Assembly: GCF_949987515.2 (NCBI RefSeq)
Contig: NC_082688.1
Location: 78,930,731-78,994,730, forward strand
Direction: 5' to 3'
DNA: 64,000 nucleotides
Source: Delphinus delphis
Lineage: Eukaryota > Chordata > Mammalia > Artiodactyla > Delphinidae
Position numbers and translations under genes: made by a program. The notes beneath the pieces were generated by a model. It worked only from the letters and a program-made list of their open reading frames with translations. It was not told the DNA's origin and searched no databases. Of the stretch, positions 23,681-35,066 are shown in pieces. Positions within the stretch are counted from its first letter, which is position 1. Every line of letters begins with the position of its first letter.

Positions 23681-23934
23681 TATATAACAGACTTTTTACA
23701 GACACTGAAATCAACTGGCCCCTGGGAAAAGAATGACATTGCATTTAATAGAGCTGAACATGTTTGGAATCATCAAGTACAAGATCAATTAACCAGAAAA
23801 TTGATAGCCCCATAAAGCTTCTCAATGAACCTATATACAATTTATGAGCACTTGACAAGAAGGACACTTGCAGAAATAATCCACACATTTCACTGTTAAG
23901 TCACATTGAGACTTACAAATGTTGTAAACTGTGT

Positions 23935-23936
<2 letters not shown>

Positions 23937-23966
<30 letters not shown>
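23937..23966. repeat. (CA)n microsatellite
   Basis: About 15 uninterrupted CA units. Confidence 0.97.
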
Positions 23967-23968
<2 letters not shown>

Positions 23969-25289
23969 AGCCTGTGGACTTAAAATGGGTTCCTAACTGT
24001 TCTCAGAAAAACTCATACTCAAGACATATCAGGTTTTATATATTTCATTTCCATTTGTATACACAATTTGTTGGCTTTATCCATTATAAATCAAGTTTTC
24101 TGATGTCACCTCCTCAGCGTCTTTTTAAGCAACTAGCAGTCCTAGACTTGAAGCCCCTTTCCTTGCTGACAACTTTTAATACCCATTTCTACAAGTTCAG
24201 AGAAATACAATCACTTTTCAACTTCTTGCTCTATCTAAAAGCCACGTAATGCCTCTTCTAATTATGCCTCTTTCTGAATAAGCTGCTTTGGTCTGAGGTC
24301 AGCTAGGTTGGGTACCTTATTACCTAAATTATGATAAGCTCGCATCTGTTTTCACTAATGAAATTGTTAAATAAAATATAGTCAGATTCAGAACTCTGCC
24401 ACAGAACCTCCCATGGGTTGACATCAAACATTAATCTACCTACTTTCTGGCGTTCACTTAAAAACTATGACTCCGTCTAATCACACTGAAATCCTGCCAA
24501 CACTTCCAAATCAAATCTTTAGGGATATTGTCAGAAATACACTGCTGAAATATATACACTGTATATATACTACCTTCCATATTCCTAATAATCCCATCAA
24601 TCTAAATGGATGAAGTTAACCTTGAAATTGTCTTTTTGTTTGTAGTCAAAGTTATGGAATGTTACTGTATCAAGGAAATTTTCTAAGAGTAGGATTAAAT
24701 CTTCCAGTTAATCTGTTTTTTCTTTATGACTATGTAAATGTCTCATTAGTATAAATAAACAATTTTTCATACTGTGTGTGTTTACATACATCGTACATGC
24801 TGACTATAGAAACTAGGATGACACAAAAACACAGAGAGAAATTAAAAGTAATCCATAATTCATAATTTCAATATTTGGAGATAACCTGTATTAACATTTT
24901 ATTGAATATCCTTCTAAACGTATACTTGTTTATAGCTATATATATGCTTCTTTATTTCAAATATAGTCCTACCTCTACCAACTGACATATTGAAAATAAA
25001 CATATGTACCCCAAAAAAGGCAAAAGCAAAACCAAAGCATAATGATATTAAGAAAAATAAACCTAAATCTAAATACAGAGACCTTAAAGAATATGTACAT
25101 TACAGATATCTACAGAGGCTACCAAAGAAATCTTTTCTTTGTCACTCTTATTGATCATGACCTACTCAGCTACACATTGGTTCTTGAAAAGTATGGTTTA
25201 ATATCAGCTCCAGGAGAGTATCTTTCCTCCCTGGTAACCTGGTAACTCAGGAAATTAAATTTGGCCTCTTAAGGAAATTAAATTAATTT
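23967..25289. other. No recognised gene
   Basis: The frame at 23974-24249 has no signature. Sequence near 24720-24980 might be an old L1 3' fragment, but I cannot support it. Confidence 0.4.
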
Positions 25290-26216
25290 TTCTATGAAAT
25301 CTTGATTTCAATTCTTTTGGATATATACTAAGAAGTGGATTGCTAGATCATATGGTAGGTCTACTTTTAATGTTTTGAGGAACCACCATACTGTTTTCCA
25401 TAGAGGTTTCAATATTTTACATTCCCACCAACAATGCACAAGGGTATCAATTTCTCCAATTCTCACCAATGCTTATCTTTACCTTTTTATTTTTTGAGAA
25501 TAGCTAACCTAATAGGTATAAGGTGATATCTCATTGTGGATTTGATTTGCATTTCCTGATTATTAGTGATGATTAACACCTTTTCATGTACCTATTGGTC
25601 ATTTGTATATCTTCTTTTTAGAGAAATGGCTATTCAAGTTCTTTGTTCATTTTTAATCAGGTTTTTTGTTTTGTTTTTTGTTACTGAGTTGTAGGAATTC
25701 CCTATATATTTTTTATATTAACAGATATAAAGTTTACAAATATTTTCTCCCATTCTGTATGTTGCCTCTTAATTTTGTTGATTGTTTTTTTTTGTTGTTT
25801 TCTTTTTTTTGGTTTGTTGTTTTGTTTTGCTGTGCAGAAGTTTTTAGTTTGACATAGTTCTAGTTATCTAATTTAGCTTTTGTTTTCTGTGCTTTGATGA
25901 CATATCTAATAAATCACTGCAAGGCCAAAATCTGCACTCCCATATTTATTGCAGCATTATTCACTATAGCCAAGATATAGAAATATCCTAAATATCCATC
26001 AATGAATGAATGGATAAAGAAAATATGCTGTATACATAATGATGTATACATAACACAATATTATTCAGCTTTGAAAAATAAGGAAATCATGTCATATTCA
26101 GCAACATGGATGAAACTTGAGAATATTATGCTAAGTGAAATAAGCCAGTCACAAACACTGCCTGATTCTACTCATGATATTAGGTATCTAAAATTGTCAA
26201 ATTCATAGTGTCAAAT
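25290..26216 (+). mobile_element. L1 with 5' inversion (twin-primed copy)
   Basis: 25290-25927 is L1 ORF2 sequence in antisense: CACATTCCCACC-like block at 25420-25431 and TCTCCCATTCTGTATG at 25746-25761. At 25930 the orientation flips and ORF2 continues in sense with TCTGCACTCCCATATTTATTGC. The inverted piece ends, in L1 coordinates, at the ...CCAAAAGAATTGAAATC site (complement of 25290-25320). The sense piece starts only about 15 nt further on, so the two are adjacent in the parent element. The sense piece stops in ORF2 near 26216, and no 3' UTR or poly-A is visible. The inverted arm has extra T/G-rich expansion at 25785-25830. Confidence 0.85.
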
Positions 26217-26939
26217 ATAGTATCTATAGTTTTCTCTCCATCCCCCTCCCCATTCCTAGATATGAGAACTTATACAGGTCAGCATATCTAACTACAAAAA
26301 CCTTTCAATATCTGATATAAATAAGTTTTGAACCATAAGCAAGAGAAAGATTCTTAGTCAACAATAATTTGTCCACCACTACTAATATATTTGAATTTCA
26401 AGCAATAAATAGTCAATTGGATGCAATAATCCTGAGGGGGATAGTTCCCTGAAAATCAGGTACTACTTTTGATGACCTGAGTTTTGAGAAATGAGTATGT
26501 GATTAGGAACTATTTAGGATGGGCTACAAAGGGTGTGTAGCGCACAAGATAAGGTAACTAAATCCTGGCCATTAAGTAGGACCACAAGTACATTCTGCTG
26601 GCAAAGAGGCACTAAGGCATATTCCATCCCCATGACTCTCGAGGAATAAGTGTTTTGGGTGCAATTAAATTCTTATCTCACAGGGATTAATACATAGTTT
26701 TCATCAGTAGCCAAATTCATCCTAAGAATGCTATACTTTGGGACTAGTGACAAGAGATGAGATAACAGGTGATCGGTTCTTCCTTTAGAATCTGATTTAC
26801 AGATTAAAAAAAAAATTCCTGCCTAACTGGTTAGGACTGACTAAACCAAGTGTTTCCCACCATCTTACCACACCTACCCTAGGCCTAATTACTCTTTCCA
26901 ACACAGGGACCATATGAAACTGCATATCCTCCTATTTCT
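26217..26939. other. No recognised feature
   Basis: Nothing recognised. Confidence 0.5.
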
Positions 26940-26996
26940 ACAGACATGTCTACTGCAATGGTTACCAGACATTTAAGTGGAGGTGTTGAGTAGGAA

Positions 26997-27102
26997 GATA
27001 TATGTGTGTGTGCACATATGTATGAGTATATATATATGCACATATATATACGTGTGTGTACATATATATATATATATACACACAGACACACACATATACA
27101 TG
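26997..27102. repeat. Compound TA/TG/CA microsatellite
   Basis: Mixed TG, TA and CA tracts, including an AT run near 27061-27078. Open frames through it are artefacts. Confidence 0.95.
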
Positions 27103-27927
27103 GAGTTTGGGAGAAATGTCTGAGCTGGAGATATAAATTAGGAAATTATCAACATGCAGCTGATATACAGGCATTTGAAGCATGAAACTGAATAATATCA
27201 CCAATGTGGTCTGTGTACAAAAAGAACTGCAAAGGCTGAGTAAGGGACCACTGGTATCCTAACATCATGAAATGAAGGACTGGTGAAGGAGCCAGGAGAG
27301 GAGACAAAGAAATAAACAGCAACCACAGGAAAACTGAAAGAGTGTTGCGTGATATAAACCAAGTGAATAAAGTATATGAAACAGAAATGAGTGACAAACT
27401 TTTAAAAACATTTCTGATAAGTAACATTAAAGCCAAAAATAGACATTGGGTTTTGCATTATGGTGTTTATTACAGTGGTGTTCATTACAATGGGTTTTGG
27501 GGAATTTGGGGGGACCCAATTACTGATAGTAATAGTATGGAGTGGAAGAATAGGATTTAGAGATAAAGTGTAGAAAATACTTACAGGGATTTTTCTACAA
27601 AGGTTAGAAAATAAATGGACTAGTAGGCATTTCAAGTGGGGTCAAGATAGATTTTTCAAAATTTTTTCTGAAAGATGCGATTGTTAACGGCTCATGTGAA
27701 TGCAATAGAACCAAGTAGGAAAGAAAAGGCTTTCTGGACTAACATCCTTGCATAGGAAAGCAGGCAAGCATCTACTACATAAGTGTTATAACTGGCTTTG
27801 CATAGAGACAGCAATAATATGACTGGTAATAAGAAGGAAAGCAGAGTACGTGGTCAGGTGCTGATAGGCCTGTACATGGATGCTTTCTGCTGATTTCATA
27901 CATTTTCTCAGTGAAGTAGACATACAG

Positions 27928-28086
27928 ATCAACCATCTGCTGGGAATAAAGATGGAAGAGGAGGCTTTGTGAACTTAGGGATCAACCATCTGCTGGGAGT
28001 AAAGATGGAAGAGGAGGCTTTGTGAACTTAGGGATCAACCATCTGCTGGGAGTAAAGATGGAAGAGGAGGCTTTGTGAACTTAGGG
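27928..28086 (+). repeat. 53-bp unit repeated three times in tandem
   Basis: Units at 27928-27980, 27981-28033 and 28034-28086. Each begins ATCAACCATCTGCTGGGA and ends GTGAACTTAGGG. Units 2 and 3 are identical; unit 1 differs at one base (GGAATAAAG versus GGAGTAAAG). Confidence 0.98.
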
Positions 28087-28514
28087 ATAGAGATATACGT
28101 GGGAATGAATCAGCCAGGCAAGTGGAAGGAGTGATATATTTGACAGCACTGAATCCATCTTGTAGATGATCAGTCAGCGTAGTGGTATGTTTTTTTCCAG
28201 CCATACTTAGCTACACAAGTATAAAGGTGGACTAGATGGATGGAAGGATGGTTGTATTTAACCAGGGTTATAGTTTTTCCAAGGGCAAATATGATGAAGG
28301 ATCAAGGGAAAAGAAAGTCGAGATGTGCACTGGTTGTTTTTATAGTGATTTATCATGAAATTTACTCTGGGTATAGAAGGAAGTGGGGGCATCGTGGTTG
28401 TGAGGGAAAGTGAAAAGGTGTTAGGACCAATGCATTGGAAGTCCTGGAAAGAGCCAAAGGAGTATTTGGGCTGGGGTACTAAATGAAGTGAGCTAGCAAG
28501 GTAGGAGGTGGCAT

Positions 28515-29241
28515 TCACTTAGCAAGATACTCTCAAGTTTCATCCACATTGTTGCAAATGACAAGTTTTTATCTTTTTTTCAATGGCTGAGTAATATTCC
28601 AGTGTGTGTGTGTGTATATGTGTGTGTGTGTATGTATATATGTGAGTGTGTATATATGTCTATATGTCTATATCTCACATTTCCTTTATCCATTCATCCA
28701 CTGATGGGCACTTAGGTTGTTTCCATATCTTGGCTATTATTAACAATGCTGCTATGAACATAGGAGTAAATATATGTTTTTGAATTAGCGTTTTCATATT
28801 CTTTGGATAAATACTCAGAAGTGGAATACCTGGATCATATGGTAATTCTATTTTTAATCTTCTGAGGAATCTCCATACTGTTCTCCATAGTGGCTGTATC
28901 AATTTACATTCCCACCAGCAGTGTATGAGGGTTCCCTTTTCTCCACACCCTCTCCAACATTTATTATTTCTTGCCTTTTTGATAATGGCCATTCTAACAA
29001 GCATGAGGTGATATCTCACTGTGGTTTTAATTTGCATTTTGCTGATTATTAGTGATGTTGAACATCTTTTCATGTACCTGTTGTCCATCTATACGTCTTC
29101 TTTGGTAAATACCTATTTAGCTCTTCTGCCCATTTTTTCATCAGGTTGTTTGGTTTTTATTGTTGTTGAGTTGTATGAGTTCTTTATATATTTTGGCTAT
29201 TAACCCTTTATTGGACATATGATTTGCAAATATCTTCTCTT
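28515..29241 (-). mobile_element. L1 ORF2 C-terminal fragment without 3' UTR
   Basis: Antisense L1. The longest intact piece is a 137-codon frame at 28675-29088, which encodes the ORF2 C-terminal region. It has the conserved Cys-rich block [18 protein letters not shown], then [19 protein letters not shown]. On + the fragment begins at CACTTAGCAAGATACTC, inside ORF2, so the 3' UTR and poly-A are absent. It was probably cut by a later deletion. A TG/TA tract (28600-28675) expanded in it. It cannot retrotranspose. Confidence 0.9.
28600..28675. repeat. TG/TA microsatellite in the L1
   Basis: Alternating TG and TA runs with TATATGTC repeats at 28652-28672. Confidence 0.9.
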
Positions 29242-29329
29242 AGAGAATAGTTTCTATTGTCTGGAAGATTCCTGAAAAAGCCCCATTCCCAGGATTTGTT
29301 TTTATTTGACCTAACTCAGAACTTGCTTA

Positions 29330-29840
29330 CTATAAACCAGTGGTCCCCAACCATTTTGGCACCAGGGAGCTGTTTCATGGAAACAGGAAACAATTTTTCT
29401 ACAGACCAGGGGGAGGGGGGATGGATTCGGGATGATTCAAGCACATTACATTTATTGTAGACTTTATTTCTATTATTATTACATTGTAATATATAATGAA
29501 ATAATTATACATCTCACCATAATGCAGAATCAGTGGGAGCCCTGAGCTTGTTTTCACTTGCCACTCACTGATAGGGTTTTGACATGAGTCTGCAAGCAAT
29601 TGATTTATTATGGTCTCTGTGCAGTCAAACCTCTCTGCTGATGATAAACTGTATCTGCAGCCGCTCCCCAGAACTAGCATCACTGCCTCAGCTCCACCTC
29701 AGATCACCAGGCATTAGATTCTCATAAGGAGCGCACAAACTAGATCCCTCACATGCACAGTTCACACATGCTGTGCAGCCCGGTTCCTAACAGACCAGTA
29801 TCAGTCCATGGCCCGGGGGTTGGGGACCCCTGCTATAAAC
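29330..29840 (+). mobile_element. MER1/Charlie3-type hAT transposon, complete ends
   Basis: Element 29338-29832. Left end CAGTGGTCCCCAACCATTTTGGCACC and right end GGGGGTTGGGGACCCCTG form the inverted termini. The flanking 8-bp TSD CTATAAAC is perfect (29330-29337 and 29833-29840), as expected for hAT elements. The interior has blocks such as CAGATCACCAGGCATTAGATTCTCATAAGGAG but no transposase gene, so it is non-autonomous. Internal AT-rich DNA at 29460-29520 looks like added sequence. Confidence 0.93.
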
Positions 29841-30178
29841 AGTCCAATCCCCAAGGCATTTTTCAAAATCAATCAGGGGCATCTGCTAACATTACAACTG
29901 CCTGAGGTAGTAAAACCAGTTGGGTCAAATAAATGTCTTATCAAAGAATTTTAAAAACAAAGAAAGAAAACTGGTGAATGAGAACAGGGAATTTGAAAAG
30001 CTCTGACATATTCCAGGGGATGTAGAAGTCCACATGCATGTGTAGGGCTATGTGTGTGCCCAGGAAACAAAGGCAAAAGCCGAAAGCTCTCCCCTCTGAC
30101 TGACCTCAAGGACCTGGACAAGCAGGAGGTGAAGATTAGGACAGACTGAAAATCACAAGAGAAGGAATATTGATCTTT
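29841..30178. other. No recognised feature
   Basis: Nothing recognised. Confidence 0.5.
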
Positions 30179-30381
30179 AAGAATTAGTTCAGGGCTTCCC
30201 TGGTGGCGCAGTGGTTGAGAGTCCGCCTGCCGAGGCAGGGGATACGGGTTCAGGCCCCGGTCCGGGAGGATCCCACATGCTGCGGAGCATCTGGGCCCAT
30301 GAGCCATGGCCGCTGAGCCTGCGCGTCCGGAGCCTGTGCTCCGCAACGGGAGAGGCCACAACAGCGAGAGGCCCGCGTACC

Positions 30382-30416
<35 letters not shown>

Positions 30417-30426
30417 ATTAGTTCAG
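30179..30426 (+). mobile_element. Young CHR-2-like SINE with perfect TSD
   Basis: Body 30193-30412, from GGCTTCCCTGGTGGCGCAG to GAGGCCCGCGTACCGC plus about 30 A residues. The TSD AAGAATTAGTTCAG is perfect (30179-30192, 30413-30426). A perfect TSD and a long pure poly-A suggest a recent insertion. Confidence 0.97.
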
Positions 30427-30950
30427 CGAATTCACTAAATGAATGTTAAAGGCAATAAACTAACAAAAAGAAACCCTAAGGAGAAAGGAAATCAGATTTC
30501 TAGAACTGAAACATTATATTATTCAAAACGTCATTTCAAAAAATTGATATATATATATAAATATATATGTACATATATATGTGCATATATATGAAAAACA
30601 CAAAGAAACAGGAAAGCATGACCCATGCAGAGAAAAAGTAGTCAGTGGAAACCATCTCTGAGGAAGCTTCTTAGTGAAATAACCAGAAAAAAAATATTTT
30701 TAATCAGCTATTTTCAATATTTTTCAAAGAACTGAAGGAAATCTTATTTAAAGAATTAAAGGGGACTTCTAGTTCCTAGCTCTGTATGTCAGAAGCTTGG
30801 AAGTAGCTACTCCTTCCTAACAAAAATTAAAAAGCTCAACATACCAGGAAGAAAAAAAACAGCTATTCTTGGATCCAAAAGAGAGGGAAGGACACAGGGG
30901 AAGCTGCTGTCCCTAAGATCAGAGAGACAGATGGGCAAATATGGGGAGTC
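30427..30950. other. Unassigned; possible L1M 5' material at 30755-30920
   Basis: An AT repeat lies at 30545-30592. The stretch TCTAGTTCCTAGCTCTGTATGTCAGAAGC (30768-30796) followed by AAATTAAAAAGCTCAACATACC resembles old L1 5' sequence, which would make it a deleted neighbour of the L1M at 30951. This is weak. Confidence 0.35.
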
Positions 30951-32727
30951 ACTGAAAATTACAAAACACTGTTGAAAGAAATTAAGGAAGAATTAAATGA
31001 ATGGAAAGACCTCCCACATCCATGGACTGGAGAATTTAGTAATGTTAAAATGGCAACATGCCCAAATTAATCTAAAGTTTCAAACCACTTGTTATCAAAA
31101 CCCCACCTGGCTCTTTTTCAGAAATGGACAAGATGATCCTAAAATTCATATGAATATGCAAGGGACCCAGAAGAGTCAAAACAATCTTGAAAAAGAACAG
31201 AGGAGGAGGACTTTTATTTCTCTATTTCAAAACTTACAACAAATCTACAGAAATCAAGACAGTGCAGCACTGACGGAAGGACAAACATACCAATGGAATA
31301 TAACTGAAAGTCTAGAATAAACCCTTATATTAAGACATTAAGATTTTTTTTTTTTTTTTGCGGTACGCGGGCCTCTTACTGTTGTGGCCTCTCCCGTTGC
31401 GGAGCAACAGGCTCCGGACGCACAGGCTCAGCGTCCATGGCTCACGGGCCTAGCCGCTCCGCGGCATGCAGGATCTTCCCGGACTGGGGCACGAACCCGT
31501 ATCCCCTGCATCGGCAGGCGGACTCTCAACCACTGCGCCACCAGGGAAGCCCAAGACATTAAGATTTAAATGTCTCAGTGTAGCGAGGGAAAAGGGTCAG
31601 ATGGAATAGTGTGTAAAGAACTACATGTAAGGTCTAAAAACAATATAATCTTCCCCAAAAGATAGACATACATATTTGTGATGTTGGATTAGGCAATTGT
31701 TTCTGAGATATAATACCAAAAGCCCAAGTGACAAAGAAAACAAAGGTATGTTAGGATTTATGGGGAAAAAAAAATTAATGTATTAAAAGGACACCATCAA
31801 GAAAGTGAAAAGAAAAGCCACAGAATGGGAGAAAATATTTACAAATCATATATCTGATAAGGTACTTATATCCTGAATATATAAAGAACACTTATAACTC
31901 AACAATAGACAATTTTTTAAAGGACAAAATAGTTGAATAGACTTCTAATCCAAAAAAAAAAGTATAAATGACCAATAAGCATATTAAAGGTAGCATCATT
32001 AGTAATGAAGGAAATGCCAATCAAAACCACAATAAGAGCTTACTTCACACCCCCTCAGAATAATTAAAACTTTAAAGACAGGAAATAAAAAGTGGAGGTG
32101 AGGATGTAGAGAAATCATTCTTACATACTGGTGGAATTGGAATAATGTAGTCACTTTGGAAAACAGTTTGGCCATCCTTCACATTTTAAACATAGACTTC
32201 TTATGTGATCTAGCAATTCCACACCAACATATACATCCAAGAGTACTGAAAGCAAATTTTCACACAAAATGTCGTATACTAATATTCAAAGTAGTATCAT
32301 ATATTATAGCCCAAAGTGGAAATGATTCAAATGTCCATCAACTGATGAATGGATTAAAAAATATGGTGTATTCTTACAACGGAATCTTACTCATCAATAA
32401 AAAAGAATGCAGTATCTACGTATGCTGCAACATGGATGAAGTCTGAAAATGTGACGTGAATGAAGCCAACCTTAATAGGCCACATATTTTATGATTCCAT
32501 CTATATGAAATGTTCAGAATACACAAATTCATAGCAACAAACAGATTAATGAGGAGAAGAGAAATGAGAGGGATTGCCAATGGATGACAGTATTTCTTTC
32601 TGGGGTGATGACAAGGTTCTAAATTTAGATAACGGTAATGTCTGCACATAAATACAACCAAATTATACACTTTAAAGGGTGAATTTTAGATATATGAATT
32701 ATATCTCACTAAAGATGTTGGAAAAAT
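30951..32727 (+). mobile_element. Old L1M, ORF2 3' half and 3' UTR, split by a SINE
   Basis: Sense L1: ACACTGTTGAAAGAAATTAAGG (30966-30987), GAAATGGACAAGATGATCCTAAAATTCATATG (31120-31151), ATAAGGTACTTATATCC, AAATGTCCATCAACTGATGAATGG (32328-32351) and the 3' end ACACTTTAAAGGGTGAATTTTAGATATATGAATTATATCTCACTAAAG (32667-32714). There are many stops and gaps. The CHR SINE at 31347-31552 inserted later. Confidence 0.88.
31332..31567 (-). mobile_element. CHR-2-like SINE inside the L1M, perfect TSD
   Basis: Body 31347-31552, reverse: T-run, GCGGTACGCGGGCCTC, then ending CCACCAGGGAAGCCC. The TSD AAGACATTAAGATTT is perfect (31332-31346, 31553-31567). Confidence 0.96.
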
Positions 32728-33509
32728 GTGTGCACATACCCACACACACTCAGTCCATAAGAATATATACTCATTCACTGCAGTCCATAATAATGCACAC
32801 ATACACAAACACCAAGATGTTTATTATAATATAGTTTGTTATGAAAAAATATCTCAAGAGAAAAGGGGCATTTCAGGAACAGGAAAACTATGGAAAAAAT
32901 TATGGCACGTGAATTCTATAAGAATTACATTAGGGCAACTGTCATCTGGGTAAAGTGGATAAAGCTAGATATACTGAAATATATGCGGTGTAACCCTATT
33001 TTTATAAATGAATAATGACAATAACTGAATAGGTGTATATATATATGACTGCATGGCATTGAAGAAAGCTTGTGAAATACTAGTCACCTGGGAAACAGGA
33101 AGAGAGAAAGAGACAGGTTAGATATGCCAAGAAAAAAGATGCCCTAAAAATTTAGCCTTTGTATAATCCTGTGTCTGATATGATTCTGTGCATATATGTA
33201 GTATAATGTACATGTTCATCTTCATAAAGATATATATTAGAGGACAGCCAGCAAAATATCAGTGTACTGTGTTTCAAGATATTGAGATTTCAGGTTATTT
33301 TGATTTCTGTGTTGTTTGATTCATTTTTATGACCCTGATTTATTCCTATAGTCAGAATTAAAAGACATGCAACTGTTTTTCTCAATGAAATCAAACAAAA
33401 ATTATCTACTTGAATTGATCTGCCATGCATCGATTTGTGTAGAATTAGCCTGTTTCCTCTTTGCCTTTGTCTACGAAGAAAGCTTTAAGAAAATAGTAAG
33501 AACAGACAG
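32728..33509. other. No recognised gene; possible old repeat 32940-33130
   Basis: GTAACCCTATTTTTATAAATGAATAATGAC and GGAAACAGGAAGAGAGAAAGAG may be a diverged LINE 3' fragment. Not secure. Confidence 0.35.
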
Positions 33510-33680
33510 TGTGGTATTTTCAGTATTTAGTGTTACACAGGTCACAGTCTTCATCCTTCATCTTGTCACACTGGGCATATAATTTAACTTCTTACAGTCT
33601 GTTTCCTCATTGATAACTGAATATAATTGTAAGACGGTCCAGATGCCATGAATATTCCAAGTGGGCACTATTATGCCAGA
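33510..33680 (+). mobile_element. MIR-like fragment, weak
   Basis: CTTGTCACACTGGGCATATAATTTAACTTCTTACAGTCTGTTTCCTCATTG (33560-33610) tracks the MIR core. Confidence 0.45.
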
Positions 33681-34359
33681 TGCTTTACAAAAGATATGGA
33701 AATGAGTTCCTTTCCCATGAGTAAATTCATGTTAAAAGTCAAAATCTCTAGCAGGTTAATTTAGTATTTTCCTTTTCTTTTGAATCCAATAAATTAGAAC
33801 CCTGACTTCAAGTTTTTAGCATGGTTAAGTAAGTCTATTCACATACAAACTAATGAGCCATATCAAAATGTTTGTTGCATTAAGGGAAAAAAGCTAGCTT
33901 ATTTTTTCTAAAAAAGAAAAATTATTACGGAAATAAGTGTATTGTCAGTTTGTTTTTAGTGGTGTTAAACAGAACACTCCTTTAACACTGGAGTCAAAAA
34001 CCCCACAATGGACACAATGTCTGTATTTGTCCTTTACAGGGTGAGTTAGGTTTCTGGAGAATCAGTTTGACTTTATTATGCTTCTAAGGAAGTCAATGGC
34101 TTATAGGTTGGATTAGAGACAGTTAGAGATCAACACAGGCTAAAGCAATCAATACATGACATCTGTTTCTTAAGGACCTGGAGGTTGGACACAGGCAGGA
34201 ATGGGATTCTGAAAGAGACAGGATTTATTACCTTAAATGTGTGTTAAAATTCTATCCTCTTTAAAGCTGTGACTGTGACTTTTAAAATTCAACCTTAACT
34301 TTTAATCAAGTCTACAACAGTAAGCCTAATGATATGTTTTTAAAGTTTCCAGAGCTGTT
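33681..34359. other. No recognised feature
   Basis: Nothing recognised. Confidence 0.5.
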
Positions 34360-34613
34360 ACTTGGGCCTTTAAGATTCAGCTAAACAATATCTCACCCCA
34401 CTCCTCTGGGCACCCTCTCTGTGCTCCTTTACTCTCTGCATATATCTCCCTAATCAGGCTTGGTATTTTTAATATTCAAATGTTTAAAAAAAGGGCCAAT
34501 CTGTATTATAACACACTGGAAGATCTTCAAGGGCAGAAGCTTAGTTTTGTTTTTATTTTTGAGATCTATTTACTTATTATAGTGCCTGCATCATATTTTT
34601 AAAAAAGCAATAA
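34360..34613 (+). mobile_element. L2 LINE 3' part
   Basis: TTTAAGATTCAGCTAAACAATATCTC, CTCCTCTGGGCACCCTCTCTGTGCTCC, ACTGGAAGATCTTCAAGGGCAGAAGCTTAG and TTATTATAGTGCCTGCATCATA follow the L2 3' region in order. Confidence 0.72.
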
Positions 34614-34942
34614 AATGGACCTAGAGAGATTATCATACTAGATGAAGTAAGTCAGAGAAAGACAAATATCACCTGATATCACTTATATGTGGAATCTAAA
34701 AAAAAAATGATATAAATGAACCTATTTACAAAACAGAAATAGACTCACATAGAAAACAAACTTACGGTTACCAAAGGGGAAGCTGGGGGCAGAGGATGAA
34801 TGAAGAGTTTGTCATTAACAGATACACACTACTGTATATAAAATAGATAAACAACAAAGACCTACTGTATAGCACAGGGAATTATATTCATATCTTGTCA
34901 TAACCCATAATGGAAAAGAATCTGAAAAAGAATACATATATG

Positions 34943-34992
<50 letters not shown>

Positions 34993-35066
34993 TGAATCAC
35001 TTTGCTGTACACCTGTAACTAACACAACATTGTAAATCAACTATACTTCAATTAAAAAAACAATAA
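34601..35066 (+). mobile_element. 5'-truncated L1, 3' end
   Basis: Body 34614-35053: ATGGACCTAGAGAGATTATCATACTAG, GTCAGAGAAAGACAAATATCA, TTATATGTGGAATCTAAAAAAA, and the terminus CACTTTGCTGTACACCTGTAACTAACACAACATTG. The TSD is AAAAAAGCAATAA (34601-34613) versus AAAAAAACAATAA (35054-35066). It landed at the end of the L2 copy. A TA tract of about 20 units (34950-34987) sits inside. Confidence 0.92.
34950..34987. repeat. (TA)n microsatellite
   Basis: About 19 uninterrupted TA units within the L1 3' UTR. Confidence 0.96.

Larger units (their letters stand above)
26940..28510 (+). mobile_element. Long old mammal-wide repeat, unnamed, with later repeat growth
   Basis: TACCAGACATTTAAGTGGAGGTGTTGAGTAGG (26963-26994), TCTGAGCTGGAGATATAAATTAGG (27119-27142) and later blocks follow a long non-coding element widely dispersed in mammals. 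I recognise the pattern but do not assign a name. A TA/CA microsatellite (26997-27102) and a 53-bp triplication (27928-28086) arose inside it. Confidence 0.5.

Noticed and set aside
27928..28086. Three regular 53-bp units considered as a CRISPR-like array
   Set aside because: The units are directly adjacent with no variable spacers, and the host is a mammal.
29951..30385. 144-codon open frame, minus strand
   Set aside because: Its N-terminal half is antisense CHR SINE. Similar RYAGLSLLWPLPL translations appear at 45167 and 58799 for the same reason.
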